From Rhodocyclales bacterium (lineage in GTDB: Bacteria > Pseudomonadota > Gammaproteobacteria > Burkholderiales > Rhodocyclaceae): DNA of 39,090 nt. A program made the translations under genes and the position numbers. Below the pieces are notes generated by a model. It was not told the origin of the DNA and searched no databases. It saw only the letters and a list, made by a program, of their open reading frames with translations. Where the stretch lies: positions 1 through 39,090 of the forward strand of contig JACRPB010000177.1 in the NCBI GenBank assembly GCA_016214175.1. Reading direction: 5' to 3'. Below are positions 21,184 to 35,904 of the stretch, piece after piece; the first letter of the stretch is position 1, and each line of letters opens with the position of its first letter.

Positions 21184-22524
21184 CTAGTTTCCTGCCACCG
21201 TCATGCGCTCGATCAGGATCGAGCCGACCTGCTTCGCGCCGCGCACGACGACGTCGTTGCCGATGGCGACGATGCCGCGGAACATGTCGCGCAGATTGCC
21301 GGCGACGGTGATCTCCTGCACCGGGTAGGCGATCTCGCCGCCCTCGACCCAATAGCCGGCGGCGCCGCGCGAATAGTCGCCGGTGACGTAGTTGATGCCG
21401 TGGCCGAGCAATTCGGTGACGAGCAGGCCCGTGCCCATTTCCTTCAGCAGGCCGCGAAAATCGAGGGCGCCCGGCGCGACGATCAGATTGTGGCTGCCGC
21501 CGGCGTTGCCGGTGGTTTCCATGCCGAGCTTGCGCGCGGTATAGGTGGACAGGAAATAGCCCTGCAGCACGCCGCCGTCGATCACGCAGCGATCCCGCGT
21601 CGCCACGCCGTCGTCGTCGAAGGGGCTCGACCCGAGGCCCTTCTTCAGATGCGCGAGCTCGTCGATGCGGACGCAGGACGGAAATACCGGCTTGCCGAGC
21701 GAATCGACGAGGAAGCTCGACTTGCGGTAGAGCGAGCCGCCGGAGACGGCATGGACGAAGCTGGCGATCAGGCCGGCCGCCAGCGGCGCTTCGAGCAGGA
21801 TCGGCACCTCGCGCGTCTTCAGCTTGCGCGCCTTGAGGCGCGACAGCGCGCGCCGCGCCGCGTAGTCGCCGATGGCCTCGGCCGAGGCCAGGTCGGCCGG
21901 ATCGCGATGGCCCGAATACCAGTCGTCGCGCTGCATGTGGTCGCCCTTGCCGACGATGGGCGCACAGGACAGGTAGTGGCGCGTCGTGGCATAGCCGCCC
22001 ATGAAGCCGAGGCTGTTGGCCGAGGCGAACTGCGATTGCTGGGCCGACACGCTGGCGCCTTCGGTATTGGTCACCAGCGGACTGACGGCGAAGGCCGCCT
22101 GCTCGCACCGGCGCGCCAAGTCGATGGCCTCCTCCACCGGCAGGTGCCAGGGATGGAAGAGATCGAGATCCGGCGTCTCGCGCGCCAGCAACTGCGCATC
22201 GGGCAGTCCGGCGGCGCTGTCCTCGGCGGTGAAGCGGGCGATCGACAGCGCAGCTTCGACGGTGGCGCGCAAGGCGTCGAGGGAAAAGTCCGAAGTCGAG
22301 GCGTGGCCGCGGCGCTGGCCGAGATAGACGGTGACGCCGATGCCCTTGTCGCGGTTGTACTCGATGGTCTCGACTTCGCCTCGGCGCACGGTCACCGACT
22401 GCCCCAGCCCCTCGGAGACGTCCGTTTCGCACGCGCTGGCGCCCAGCTTGCGCGCATGGTCGATCACCGCCTGGGCGAGTTCGCGCAAGCGCTCCTGGGT
22501 ATAGCTGAATTCGTGGCCGGACAT
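21184..22524 (-). CDS. pmbA: Metalloprotease PmbA (TldE)
   Basis: QSVTVRRGEVETIEYNRDKGIGVTVYLGQRRGHASTSDFS...GTGLLVTELLGHGINYVTGDYSRGAAGYWVEGGEIAYPVQEITVAGNLRDMF. Confidence 0.95.
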   Translation of the reverse strand: MSGHEFSYTQERLRELAQAVIDHARKLGASACETDVSEGLGQSVTVRRGEVETIEYNRDKGIGVTVYLGQRRGHASTSDFSLDALRATVEAALSIARFTAEDSAAGLPDAQLLARETPDLDLFHPWHLPVEEAIDLARRCEQAAFAVSPLVTNTEGASVSAQQSQFASANSLGFMGGYATTRHYLSCAPIVGKGDHMQRDDWYSGHRDPADLASAEAIGDYAARRALSRLKARKLKTREVPILLEAPLAAGLIASFVHAVSGGSLYRKSSFLVDSLGKPVFPSCVRIDELAHLKKGLGSSPFDDDGVATRDRCVIDGGVLQGYFLSTYTARKLGMETTGNAGGSHNLIVAPGALDFRGLLKEMGTGLLVTELLGHGINYVTGDYSRGAAGYWVEGGEIAYPVQEITVAGNLRDMFRGIVAIGNDVVVRGAKQVGSILIERMTVAGN

Positions 22525-22562
22525 GGGGAAGGGAGGGGAAAGCGAAGGCTATAATCATACCC

Positions 22563-23084
22563 GTGGAAACCTACGATCAGCCCAGCAAGTCGCAGAAGAA
22601 GCGCGAAATGACAGCCTTGCAGGACCTGGGCGCGGAACTCGTCGCCCTCGGCCGCGAGTCCCTGGCGAAGGTCGCCTTGCCCGAAGATCTGCTGGACGCC
22701 GTGCGCGACTACCAGCGCTTCACGCAACACGAAGCGCGGCGGCGCCAGTTGCAGTACATCGGCCGCCTCATGCGCGACGTCGATGCGGCGCCGATACGCG
22801 CCGCGCTGGATGCGATCAACGGCGTTTCCGCCGCCGCCACGGCGCGCCAGCACGCGCTGGAACGTCTGCGCACGCGGCTGCTCGAAGACGAAAGCGTGCT
22901 CGGCGAAATCGCCAGCGCGCATCCGCGCGCCGACTTGCAGCGGCTGCGCCAGTTGCGGCGCAATGCGCTGAAGGAACAGGAACTGACCAAGCCGCCGCGC
23001 GCCTACCGCGAACTGTTCCGCGTGCTGCGCGGCCTTGAGGAAAATCGCCATGACCCAGATGACGCTGGAACTGCCGACGACTGA
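22563..23084 (+). CDS. yjgA: Ribosome-associated protein YjgA (DUF615/DarP)
   Basis: PSKSQKKREMTALQDLGAELVALGRESLAKVALPEDLLDAVRDYQRFTQHEARRRQLQYIGRLMR; divergent from pmbA, a common neighbourhood. Confidence 0.93.
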   Translation: METYDQPSKSQKKREMTALQDLGAELVALGRESLAKVALPEDLLDAVRDYQRFTQHEARRRQLQYIGRLMRDVDAAPIRAALDAINGVSAAATARQHALERLRTRLLEDESVLGEIASAHPRADLQRLRQLRRNALKEQELTKPPRAYRELFRVLRGLEENRHDPDDAGTADD

Positions 23085-23679
23085 AGCCCTGATCGTCGGA
23101 CTGGTTTCGATTTCCGACCGCGCCGCGGCCGGCACCTACGCCGACCAGGGCATCCCGGCCCTGCGCGACTGGCTCGGCGCCGCCTTGACCAGCCCCTGGC
23201 GCGCCGAGGAACGGCTGATTCCCGACGAGCGGCCGGTCATCGAACGCACCCTGATCGAGCTGTGCGATACGGTCGGCTGCCATCTCGTCCTCACCACCGG
23301 CGTCACCGGGCCGGCGCCGCGCGTCGTCACGCCGGAGGCGACCCTGGCCGTGGCGCCGAAGCTGATGCCCGGCTTCGGCGAGCAGATGCGGCAGATTTCG
23401 CTGCACTTCGTGCCCACCGCCATCCTCTCGCGCCAGGTCGGTGCGATCCGCGAAACAGCGCGCGGCAACACGCTGATCGTCAATCTGCCGGGACAGCCGA
23501 AGTCGATCCGCGAAACCCTCGAAGGCGTCAAGGACGGCGCCGGCAAGACCCTCGTTCCCGGCATCTTCGCCGCCGTGCCCTATTGCATCGAACTGATCGG
23601 CGGGCCGCTCGTCGCGACCGACGCCGCCGTGGTCAAGGCCTTTCGCCCGAAGTCGGCCAAGCCCCTGAATTTGGCTTAG
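23050..23679 (+). CDS. mog: Molybdopterin adenylyltransferase (MogA/MoaB family)
   Basis: GLVSISDRAAAGTYADQGIPALRDWL...LVLTTGVTGPAPRVVTPEATLAV...LPGQPKSIRETLEGV. Confidence 0.9.
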   Translation: MTQMTLELPTTEALIVGLVSISDRAAAGTYADQGIPALRDWLGAALTSPWRAEERLIPDERPVIERTLIELCDTVGCHLVLTTGVTGPAPRVVTPEATLAVAPKLMPGFGEQMRQISLHFVPTAILSRQVGAIRETARGNTLIVNLPGQPKSIRETLEGVKDGAGKTLVPGIFAAVPYCIELIGGPLVATDAAVVKAFRPKSAKPLNLA

Positions 23680-23725
23680 AATTCCGGCGTCCTAACCCGT
23701 AGCGGCCCAGCCGGCGACGACCACC

Positions 23726-25168
23726 ATGCCCGAGCAGGACAACGTAATCGCCACCGACCAGCTCCAAATAGGCATCTACGTCTATCTCGACGTCGGCTGG
23801 ATGCATCACCCCTTCAGCTTCAACAATTTCAAGATCAAGTCCGAAAGCCAGCTCGAAGCCATCAAGAGTCTCGGGCTGAAGAAGGTGCGCTGGGATCCCG
23901 AGCGCAGCGACCTCAAGCCGCTGGCGGCGAAGCCCGCGCACGCCAAGCCGCAGGCGACGGCCGCGCACGCGACGCCGCAAGCGCAGGCGCTGGCCGCGAC
24001 CGAGGAAACGCTGGCGGCGACAACGGAGCACGCCGCGGCGATGCCGGCGGAACACGCGGAAGCGGACGCGGCCGCGCACACGGGCGAGACGCTGCCGACG
24101 GCGGCGCTAGCGGCAGCCGCGGCCGCCGAAACGGCCGCCGCGCACGAGGCCGCGGTGGCGGCGAAGAAACAGCGCGTCGAGCGCCTCAACGTCCAGCGCC
24201 AGCAGATCGCCCAGGTGCAGTTGGCCTTCGCCGGCACGGCGGCGACCATCCGCGCCATCAGCAAGAACATCTTCTCCCAGCCCAAGGAAACCGTACGCCA
24301 GAGCGAAACCCTGGTGCGCAAGATGGTGGACGAACTGCTCGCCGCCCCGGAAGTCGCGATCCAGGTCATGAGCGAGAAGCCGGGCGGCGAAGACATCTAC
24401 CTGCATTCGCTGAACGTGTCGGTGCTGGCGATGATGATCGGCCGCGAACTCAAGCTCTCCGGCGACGAGGTCGGCCTGCTCGGCATGGGCTGCCTCTTCC
24501 ACGACATCGGCATGGCCGAGATTCCGACCAAGATCCTGGTCAAGACCGATCCGCTGACCAAGGCCGAACGCGACTTTCTCGAAATGCACTGCGCCTACGG
24601 CGTCGATATCGCCAAGCGCGTCGGCCTGCCGGCGGCGGTGCAGTCGATCATCTACCGCCATCACGAACTGCAGGACGGCAGCGGCTATCCGCTGCGCCTG
24701 AAGGGCGAGGCGATCGACCTCCTCTCGCGCATCGTCTCCATCGCCGAGCACTACGACGAACTGTGCAACCCGGTCAACCTGGCCGTCGCGCTGACGCCGC
24801 ACGAAGCCCTGTCGCAGATGTTCGCGCAGCAGCGCGCGAAGTTCGACCCGCGCCTGCTGCAAGTCTTCATCCGCTGCCTCGGCGTGTTTCCGCCGGGAAC
24901 CGTGGTGCGCCTCAACAACGACGTCGTCGGCCTCGTCATTTCGATCAATGCCGCCAAGCCGCTCAAGCCCAGCGTCATCATCTACGACGAGGACGTGCCG
25001 AAGAACGAAGCCATCATCGTCGACCTCGACGCCGAGCCCGACATCAACATCAGCCAGGCGATCCGCCCGGCGCAACTGCCCAAGGCCATCTACGAGTACC
25101 TGAGTCCGCGCAAGCGCATCAGCTACTACTTCGATCCGGACGCCGGCAAGCAGGCGAAACCCGCTTGA
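23726..25168 (+). CDS. DUF3391 plus HD-GYP domain protein, predicted cyclic-di-GMP phosphodiesterase
   Basis: N-terminal DUF3391-like region, Ala/His-rich insert, then [11 protein letters not shown] and [23 protein letters not shown] signatures. Confidence 0.93.
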   Translation: MPEQDNVIATDQLQIGIYVYLDVGWMHHPFSFNNFKIKSESQLEAIKSLGLKKVRWDPERSDLKPLAAKPAHAKPQATAAHATPQAQALAATEETLAATTEHAAAMPAEHAEADAAAHTGETLPTAALAAAAAAETAAAHEAAVAAKKQRVERLNVQRQQIAQVQLAFAGTAATIRAISKNIFSQPKETVRQSETLVRKMVDELLAAPEVAIQVMSEKPGGEDIYLHSLNVSVLAMMIGRELKLSGDEVGLLGMGCLFHDIGMAEIPTKILVKTDPLTKAERDFLEMHCAYGVDIAKRVGLPAAVQSIIYRHHELQDGSGYPLRLKGEAIDLLSRIVSIAEHYDELCNPVNLAVALTPHEALSQMFAQQRAKFDPRLLQVFIRCLGVFPPGTVVRLNNDVVGLVISINAAKPLKPSVIIYDEDVPKNEAIIVDLDAEPDINISQAIRPAQLPKAIYEYLSPRKRISYYFDPDAGKQAKPA

Positions 25169-25176
25169 GCACCGCC

Positions 25177-27573
<2,397 letters not shown>

Positions 27574-27678
27574 CGCCGATTGCGCGGCCGGCGCCGCAAG
27601 TTCGCGCGGCGCCGCGGCGCCAACTGCGGCGCGGCTTCCATTTCCTTTAGAATATTCGTTCGAATTTAAGGACTTCCC

Positions 27679-28473
27679 TTGCGCCAATACCTCGACCTGA
27701 TGCGTCACGTGCTCGAGCACGGACACGAAAAATCCGATCGCACCGGCACCGGCACGCGCTCGGTGTTCGGTTGGCAGATGCGCTTCGATCTCGCCGCCGG
27801 CTTTCCGGTGCTGACGACGAAGAAGCTGCACCTGCGCTCCATCATCGTCGAGCTGCTGTGGTTCCTGCGCGGCGAGACCAACATCGGCTGGCTCAAGGAA
27901 AACGGCGTGCGTATCTGGGACGAATGGGCCGACGAGAACGGCGACCTCGGCCCGGTGTACGGCCACCAATGGCGCCACTGGCCGGCCGGCGACGGCCGCG
28001 AAGTGGACCAGATCGCCGAATTGATCGAAGGCCTGAAAAGAAATCCGGATTCGCGCCGCCACATCGTCAGCGCCTGGAACCCCGGCGACGTGCCGCAGAT
28101 GAAGCTACCGCCCTGCCATGCGCTGTTCCAGTTCTACGTCGCCGACGGCAAGCTCTCCTGCAAGCTTTACCAGCGCAGCGCCGACATCTTTCTCGGCGTG
28201 CCTTTCAACATCGCCTCCTATGCGCTGCTGACGCTGATGGTGGCCCAGGTCGTCGGCCTGCGCCCCGGCGAATTCGTCCACACCTTCGGCGACGCGCATT
28301 TGTACTCGAACCACCTCGAACAGGCGCGCCTGCAATTGGCGCGGGAGCCGCGGGCGCTGCCGACGATGCGCCTCAACCCGGCGGTGCGCGACATATTCGC
28401 CTTCCGCTACGAGGACTTCAGCCTCGACGGCTACGACCCCCATCCCCATATCGCCGCCCCCGTGGCGGTCTGA
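27679..28473 (+). CDS. thyA: Thymidylate synthase (TTG start)
   Basis: [62 protein letters not shown]...[12 protein letters not shown]. Confidence 0.98.
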   Translation: MRQYLDLMRHVLEHGHEKSDRTGTGTRSVFGWQMRFDLAAGFPVLTTKKLHLRSIIVELLWFLRGETNIGWLKENGVRIWDEWADENGDLGPVYGHQWRHWPAGDGREVDQIAELIEGLKRNPDSRRHIVSAWNPGDVPQMKLPPCHALFQFYVADGKLSCKLYQRSADIFLGVPFNIASYALLTLMVAQVVGLRPGEFVHTFGDAHLYSNHLEQARLQLAREPRALPTMRLNPAVRDIFAFRYEDFSLDGYDPHPHIAAPVAV

Positions 28474-28521
28474 TTTCTTGCGTTAGACTCGGCCCTTCCC
28501 TTGACCCCGGAGACCCCAGAC

Positions 28522-31128
28522 ATGACCATGACGGAACTCGTCGCGCCTACCGCCGCACGCCTCAACGTCGGCCACCTGACCCAACGTACCCTGCTCCATT
28601 GCACGCCCGCGACGACCGTGGCGGAGGCGGCGCGGCAAATGAGCGAAACGCATTGCGGCTCGATCATCGTCGTCGACCACGACACGACCGTCGGCATCTG
28701 GACCGAGCGCGACGCCGTCAGCCTCGATCTCGCCGACGCCGGCGTCCTCGACGCCCCGGTGGCGCGCTTCATGTCGGCGCCGGTAATGACCATCCGCGAG
28801 ACCGAATCGATCCAGACCCTGACGCTGCGCCTGGAAAGCCAAGGCTTACGCCATCTGCTGGTCGTCGACGACTACGGCAACCGCGTCGGCATCGTTTCCC
28901 AGACCGACGTCGTCAACAACCAGGGCGTCGAGTTTTTCGTCCAGATGCGCGACGTGGACTCGGTGATGCGCAAGGCGCCGCTGACGGTGTCCGGCGAACT
29001 GCCGCTGGCCGAGATGCTGAAAATGATGCGGCGCTTCAAGCAGGACGCGGTCATCGTCGAGGACGGCGAACGGCTGGGCATCTTCACCGAAACCGATGCG
29101 CTGCGCCAGTTGGGCGCGCGCAACGCGCGGGCGACGGCGCGCGAGGTGGCCTCGTTTCCGCTGCAAACCGTGACGCTGCAAACCAGCCTCTTCAAGGCGC
29201 GCGCCATATTCGCCGAGCGCCACGTGCGCCATCTCGGCGTCACCGACGGCGACAAGCTGGTCGGCGTGCTGACCTACGGCGACATCCTGGTCAGCGTCGA
29301 GCAGGTCTATGTGCGCGAGATGCAGCAGGCGCTCGGCGCCCAGGCGCAGGAACTGCTCTCCTCGCGGCGCACGCTGGCGCTGGCGCAGAAAGTCGCCGAA
29401 TCGACGCTGCATGGCATACTCATCACCGACGCCACCGGCTTCATCGAGTCGATCAACCCCGCCTTCACCGCGATCACCGGCTATGCCCCGGCCGAAGTCG
29501 TCGGCCGCAATCCGCGCCTGCTCAAGTCCGGCCAGCACGACGACGCCTTCTACCGCCAGATGTACGAGGCGCTCGCGCGCCACGGCGTCTGGCACGGCGA
29601 GATCGCGAACCGCCGCAAGAACGGCGAGATCTACCCCTGCCAGATGACCATCACCGTCGTCCGCGGCGACGGCGGCGAGATCGTCAATTACGTCGGCATG
29701 TTCGCCGATCTCACCGAACAGAAGCGCTACCAGGAAGACCTGCAACTGGCGAAGCGCCAGCTCGAAGGCCAGGCCGACCTCAACCGCCTGATGTTGGAAA
29801 CCCTGCCGATCAACGCCTTCATCAAGGACGCCAACGGCCGCTACCTGGCGGTCAACGACCGCGCCGCCGAGTTCTTCGGCTTTTCCAAGGACGACCTGAT
29901 CGGCCGCTCCGACTACGAGATCTTCCCGCTGGAAACGGCCGAGAGCCTGCGCAACTTCGACCGCCAGGCGCGGCAGCTCGGCCATACCTTCATCACCGAA
30001 ACCCGGCTCACCCACCGCGGCGCCGAATCCTTCCAGCTCGTGCACAAGCGCGCCGTGGTGATCCAGGGCGAGCATTACGTGATCGGCGCCGCCGTCGACA
30101 TCACCGAGCGCAAGCAGGCGGAGCGGCGCCTGGAGGACGAGCGCGCCGTGCTGACCATGATCGCCCGCGGCAGCCCGCTGGCCGAAGTGCTCGACGCCAT
30201 TTGCGTGCGCGTCGAGCACCATCTGCACGGCGGCGTCGCCGCCATCATGACGCTCGACGCCGACGGCGTGCACCTGCGGCACGGCGCCGCGCCCGGCCTG
30301 GCGCCGGCCTTCATCGGCGCCATCGACGGTCTCGACGTCGGTCCGCTCGACGCTTCCTGCGGCGCGGCGGTATACACGCGACGGCAGGCAGTGGTCGAGG
30401 ACATCGCCAGCGACCCGCGCTGGGAGCGCCTGCGCGAAGCCGCCGAGCTGCAGGGCTTGCGCGCCTGCTGGTCGACGCCGATCGTCGCCAGCGACGATCA
30501 GGTGCTCGGCACCTTCGCCCTGTACTTCCGCGCGCCGCGCCGGCCCGGCGCGTTCGAACTGACGCTGATCGAACACGTCACCGCGCTTGCCGCCATCGCC
30601 CTCGAACGCGCCCAGGCCACCGAGCAGTTGCACCGCATGGCGACCACCGACATGCTGACCAACATCCCGAACCGGCGGCACTTCTTCGCCATCAGCCAGC
30701 ACGAAGCGACGCGCGTCGGCCGCTCCGGCCAGCCGCTGACGCTGTGCATGATCGACATCGACGGCTTCAAGGCCATCAACGACACCTACGGCCATCCCGC
30801 CGGCGATGAGGTGCTGCGGCAGCTTGCCGCCGTCATGGGGCGCTCGACCCGCAACGTGGACGTCTGCGGACGCCTCGGCGGCGAGGAATTCGCCATCCTG
30901 CTGCCGGGAACGGATCTCGAAGCCGCCCGCCAGGTCGCCGAACGCCTGCGCGAGGATGTCGCCGGCGCCCGCTTCGCCGTCGGCGGCGACGTGACGATCG
31001 GCATCACGGTCAGCATCGGCATTTGCCAGCTCGCGGCGCCGGAAGCGCTCGACCAGCTCATGATCCGCGCCGACCAGGCACTCTACGCGGCCAAGCGCGC
31101 CGGCCGCAACCGGGTCGTTTCCGGCTAG
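28522..31128 (+). CDS. Diguanylate cyclase with CBS domains, PAS domains, GAF and GGDEF
   Basis: CBS-type repeats (MSETHCGSIIVVDHDTTVGIWTERD; LRHLLVVDDYGNRVGIVSQTD; VRHLGVTDGDKLVGVLTYGD), PAS with NRRKNGEIYPCQMTI, GAF, GGEEF active site preceded by RNVD-x5 (I-site). Confidence 0.93.
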   Translation: MTMTELVAPTAARLNVGHLTQRTLLHCTPATTVAEAARQMSETHCGSIIVVDHDTTVGIWTERDAVSLDLADAGVLDAPVARFMSAPVMTIRETESIQTLTLRLESQGLRHLLVVDDYGNRVGIVSQTDVVNNQGVEFFVQMRDVDSVMRKAPLTVSGELPLAEMLKMMRRFKQDAVIVEDGERLGIFTETDALRQLGARNARATAREVASFPLQTVTLQTSLFKARAIFAERHVRHLGVTDGDKLVGVLTYGDILVSVEQVYVREMQQALGAQAQELLSSRRTLALAQKVAESTLHGILITDATGFIESINPAFTAITGYAPAEVVGRNPRLLKSGQHDDAFYRQMYEALARHGVWHGEIANRRKNGEIYPCQMTITVVRGDGGEIVNYVGMFADLTEQKRYQEDLQLAKRQLEGQADLNRLMLETLPINAFIKDANGRYLAVNDRAAEFFGFSKDDLIGRSDYEIFPLETAESLRNFDRQARQLGHTFITETRLTHRGAESFQLVHKRAVVIQGEHYVIGAAVDITERKQAERRLEDERAVLTMIARGSPLAEVLDAICVRVEHHLHGGVAAIMTLDADGVHLRHGAAPGLAPAFIGAIDGLDVGPLDASCGAAVYTRRQAVVEDIASDPRWERLREAAELQGLRACWSTPIVASDDQVLGTFALYFRAPRRPGAFELTLIEHVTALAAIALERAQATEQLHRMATTDMLTNIPNRRHFFAISQHEATRVGRSGQPLTLCMIDIDGFKAINDTYGHPAGDEVLRQLAAVMGRSTRNVDVCGRLGGEEFAILLPGTDLEAARQVAERLREDVAGARFAVGGDVTIGITVSIGICQLAAPEALDQLMIRADQALYAAKRAGRNRVVSG

Positions 31129-31133
31129 GCGCC

Positions 31134-32075
31134 ATGGCCATCCTGTGCGGCGACGTCGGCGGCACCAAGGCCTTGTTCGGCATTGCCGACATCGCCGCGG
31201 GCAAGCCGCAGTTCGTGTTTCGCCGCCGCTACGTCTGCGCCGATTACCCAAGCTTCGAGGCATTGTTCGAGCAGTTCCGACGCGACGCCGCTGCGTTCGC
31301 CGTCGCCGGCGGCTGCCTGGCCGTCGCCGGCCCGATCGATGACGACGGTCTCGGCGCCGGAATCACCAACCTGCCCTGGCGCGTCGATGCCCGCAGCGCC
31401 GGCGCCGCTTTCGGCCTGCCGCCGCTGGCGCTGGCCAACGATTTCGCCGCCGCCGCCGCGGGCATCGGCAGCGTCGCAGCCGATGCGCTGGTCACGCTAC
31501 AGGCCGGTGCCCCGCTGGCCGCGGGCGTGCGTCTGGTCATCGGCGCCGGCACCGGGCTCGGCATGGCGATCCTGGCGCCCGGCGCCGAGGGCCATCGCGT
31601 TTTGCCCGGCGAAGGCGGCCACGTCGGCTTCTCGCCGCAGGACGGCGACCAGGGGCGCGTGCATGCGGCGCTGCTCGCCGCGCATGGGCGCGTCACGGCC
31701 GAGCGCGTAATCTCGGGACCCGGCATCGCGGCGATCCATCGCGCGCTTGCCGGCGAAGACGCCGCCGCGGCCGACATTGCGCATCGAGCGATGCAAGGAG
31801 AGGCTGCGGCGCAACGAAGTCTGAACTGCTTTCTTGGCGCCTACGGCGCCTACGCCGGCGACATGGCGCTCGCCGTCAATGCGCGCGGCGGCGTCTATCT
31901 GGCCGGCGGCATCGCGGCAAAAATCCTGCCGCTGATGCAGGCGGGACCGTTCATGGCAGCCTTCGCCGCCAAGGCCGAGCATGCGGCGCTGGCCGCGCGC
32001 ATGCCGGTGCACGTCGTCACCGATCCCGAACTCGGCCTCAAAGGCGCCGCGACCCTCGCCGCGCGGGAATCGTAG
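31134..32075 (+). CDS. glk: Glucokinase
   Basis: MAILCGDVGGTKALFGIADIAAGK...GAGTGLGMAILAPGAEGHRVLPGEGGHVGFSPQDGDQGRV. Confidence 0.94.
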   Translation: MAILCGDVGGTKALFGIADIAAGKPQFVFRRRYVCADYPSFEALFEQFRRDAAAFAVAGGCLAVAGPIDDDGLGAGITNLPWRVDARSAGAAFGLPPLALANDFAAAAAGIGSVAADALVTLQAGAPLAAGVRLVIGAGTGLGMAILAPGAEGHRVLPGEGGHVGFSPQDGDQGRVHAALLAAHGRVTAERVISGPGIAAIHRALAGEDAAAADIAHRAMQGEAAAQRSLNCFLGAYGAYAGDMALAVNARGGVYLAGGIAAKILPLMQAGPFMAAFAAKAEHAALAARMPVHVVTDPELGLKGAATLAARES

Positions 32076-32217
32076 AGCCTGCCGCAAGATCGCGCGTGCG
32101 CGACGCGGGCCGGATCATGCTCCACGTCAACTGCATGGCAATCCGGCCTTGACCTGGTCAAGCGCCTGAAATATGGTGGAAGTATATTTGCAGAACTACA
32201 ACTCAGGAGGATCAGGT

Positions 32218-32577
32218 ATGCCCGCCCCCACGAAGGCCAAGTCGAGCAAGACCGCTACCGTACTGCCGGCCAAGAAGGCAGCGCAGCCCGCCGTGGCGAA
32301 GAAAGCTGCCGTAGCGAAGAAGGCTGCCGCACCGGCAAAGCCCGCCGCATCGAAGAAGGCTGCGGCACCGGCAAAACCCGCCGCGGCCAAGGCGGCCAAG
32401 GTGACCAGCCGCGCGCGTGCGGAGGTGCCGGCCGAGCAGCGGCGCAACTATGTCGAGGTCGCGGCCTATTACATCGCCGAGCGGCACGGGTTTACGCCCG
32501 GGCGCGAACTCGACGATTGGGCTTCGGCCGAGACCGAGATCGACCGCCTGCTGCGCGAAGGCCTGCTCAATCCCTGA
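32218..32577 (+). CDS. DUF2934-like protein with a Lys/Ala-repeat (histone H1-like) N-terminus
   Basis: Caggagg [37 protein letters not shown] followed by [35 protein letters not shown]. Confidence 0.8.
   Translation: MPAPTKAKSSKTATVLPAKKAAQPAVAKKAAVAKKAAAPAKPAASKKAAAPAKPAAAKAAKVTSRARAEVPAEQRRNYVEVAAYYIAERHGFTPGRELDDWASAETEIDRLLREGLLNP
32317..32388. repeat. 36-bp in-frame tandem repeat encoding [13 protein letters not shown]
   Basis: aagaaggctgccgcaccggcaaagcccgccgcatcg / aagaaggctgcggcaccggcaaaacccgccgcggcc. Confidence 0.85.
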
Positions 32578-34489
32578 CCAGGACGACGGCCGCCAGCGGC
32601 GGCAGCGTCAGCGTCAGCGAAGCAGGCCGCCCCATCCAGGGTTGGTCGATGGCGACCAGGCCGTCGGCGTTGCCGAGGTCGCTGCCGCCGTAATAGCGGG
32701 AGTCGCTGTTCAACAATTCCCGGTAGCGGCCGGTCTGCGGCAGGCCGATGCGGTAGCCGGTCCGCGGCACGGGCGTGAAGTTGAGCATGACGGCGACGAA
32801 GCTGCCGTCGCGCGCATGGCGCAGCCAGCCGACCACCGATTGATCGGCGTCGTGACAGTCGATCCAGGAAAATCCGGCGCCGTCGAAGTCCTGGTCGTGC
32901 AGGGCCGGCAGCGCCGCATGGAGTTTGTTGAGGTCGCGCACCAGCGCCTGCACGCCGGCATGGAGCGGCCATTGCAGCAAGTGCCAGGGCAGTTCCTCGT
33001 TGCTGCGCCATTCGCTGGTCTGGCCGATTTCGTTGCCCATGAAGGAGAGTTTCTTGCCCGGAGCCGTCGCTTGATACGCGAGCAGCAACCGCAGATTGGC
33101 GAAGCGCTGCCATTCGACGCCCGGCATCTTGCCGACCAGCGAGCTCTTGCCGTGTACGACCTCGTCGTGGGAAAAAGGCAGGACGAAGTTCTCGCTGTAG
33201 GCGTAGAGCTGGCCGAAGGTGAGGCGCTCGTGGTGATAGCGCCGATGCACGGGGTCCTGTTGCGCATAGGCGAGGGTGTCGTTCATCCAGCCCATGTTCC
33301 ATTTCATCGAGAAGCCGAGGCCGCCGAGGTGCACCGGCCGCGACACCATCGGCCAGGCCGTCGATTCCTCGGCGATGGTCAGGGCGCCGGGGAAATCGCG
33401 ATGCACCATGGCGTTCATTTCGCGCAGAAAGTCGATGGCCTCGATGTTCTCGCGCCCGCCGTAGCGGTTGGGCAGCCACTCGCCGGCCTTGCGGGAATAG
33501 TCGAGATACAGCATCGAGGCGACGGCGTCGACGCGCAGCCCGTCGGCGTGGAACTCGGACAGCCACCAATGGGCCGAAGACAGCAGAAAGCTCTTGACCT
33601 CGTTGCGACCGAAGTTGAAGACGTAGGTGCCCCAGTCGGGGTGCATCTTGAGGCGCGGATCTTCGTGTTCGAAGAGCGCCGTGCCGTCGAAGTGGGCGAG
33701 CGCCCAGGCATCCCGCGGGAAATGCCCCGGCACCCAGTCGAGGATGACGCCGATGCCGGCGGCGTGGCAACGGTCGATGAGGAACTTGAGGTCGGCGGCG
33801 GAGCCGTGGCGGCTGGTCGGCGCGAAGTAGCCGGTGCATTGGTAGCCCCAGGACTCGTCGAGCGGATGCTCCATCAGCGGCATGAACTCGATGTGGGTGT
33901 AGCCGAGATCGGCGACGTAGGGCACCAGACGCTCGGCCAGTTCGCGGTAGCTGTAGAAGCGGCCGTCGGCGTGGCGCATCCAGGAGCCGGCATGGACTTC
34001 ATAGACGCTCATCGGCGCGTGCAGCCAGTCGCGGTCGGCGCGGCGTTGGTGCCAGGCGGCATCGGTCCAGGCGTAATCGGCCGGCGCGACGACGACGGAA
34101 GCCGTCGCCGGACGCAGTTCGCAGGCGCGGGCGTAGGGGTCGGCCTTGACCAGCAGCGCGCCGCTGTGGCGGTTGCGGATTTCGAACTTGTAGAGCGCGC
34201 CGGCAACCAGACCGGGAACATGGATTTCCCAGACGCCCGAATCGCCGAGGCAGCGCAAGCGATGAACGCGCCCGTCCCAGCGGTTGAAATCGCCGACGAC
34301 GGCGACCTGGTCTGCGTTCGGCGCCCAGACGCGGAAGGCGACGTCGGTCGCATCGGGCAAGGCGCCGAGAAGGCGGTAGGATTGGTAGTTGGTGCCCTGG
34401 CTGAAAAGATAGAGATCGTGGTCGCTGGCCGACGATGCCGCGCCGCCGGCGGGCGCCGCGGCGATTGAATTATTGGATGCGTCGATCAT
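32567..34489 (-). CDS. glgB: 1,4-alpha-glucan branching enzyme
   Basis: [20 protein letters not shown]...[10 protein letters not shown]...[17 protein letters not shown]...[23 protein letters not shown]. Confidence 0.97.
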   Translation of the reverse strand: MIDASNNSIAAAPAGGAASSASDHDLYLFSQGTNYQSYRLLGALPDATDVAFRVWAPNADQVAVVGDFNRWDGRVHRLRCLGDSGVWEIHVPGLVAGALYKFEIRNRHSGALLVKADPYARACELRPATASVVVAPADYAWTDAAWHQRRADRDWLHAPMSVYEVHAGSWMRHADGRFYSYRELAERLVPYVADLGYTHIEFMPLMEHPLDESWGYQCTGYFAPTSRHGSAADLKFLIDRCHAAGIGVILDWVPGHFPRDAWALAHFDGTALFEHEDPRLKMHPDWGTYVFNFGRNEVKSFLLSSAHWWLSEFHADGLRVDAVASMLYLDYSRKAGEWLPNRYGGRENIEAIDFLREMNAMVHRDFPGALTIAEESTAWPMVSRPVHLGGLGFSMKWNMGWMNDTLAYAQQDPVHRRYHHERLTFGQLYAYSENFVLPFSHDEVVHGKSSLVGKMPGVEWQRFANLRLLLAYQATAPGKKLSFMGNEIGQTSEWRSNEELPWHLLQWPLHAGVQALVRDLNKLHAALPALHDQDFDGAGFSWIDCHDADQSVVGWLRHARDGSFVAVMLNFTPVPRTGYRIGLPQTGRYRELLNSDSRYYGGSDLGNADGLVAIDQPWMGRPASLTLTLPPLAAVVLVRD

Positions 34490-34532
34490 CGTCCACTTTC
34501 GTTGATTTGCAGCTATTGTAGCGGCGGAGGAG

Positions 34533-35843
<1,311 letters not shown>

Positions 35844-35904
35844 CGCGCCGCGGTTCATCCACCCCGATGACGACACGCACGCCCCGGACTCCCCTATCGT
35901 CGCC

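Noticed and set aside
27574-27660. GC-rich palindromic stretch before thyA as a regulatory RNA
   Set aside because: Only imperfect GC-driven pairing; no T-tract and no recognisable riboswitch sequence.
27771-30809. 1012-aa plus-strand ORF
   Set aside because: Out-of-frame Arg/Pro-rich read-through across thyA and the GGDEF gene; those genes are clearly real in other frames.
28846-31263. 805-aa minus-strand ORF
   Set aside because: Antisense shadow of the CBS-PAS-GAF-GGDEF gene.
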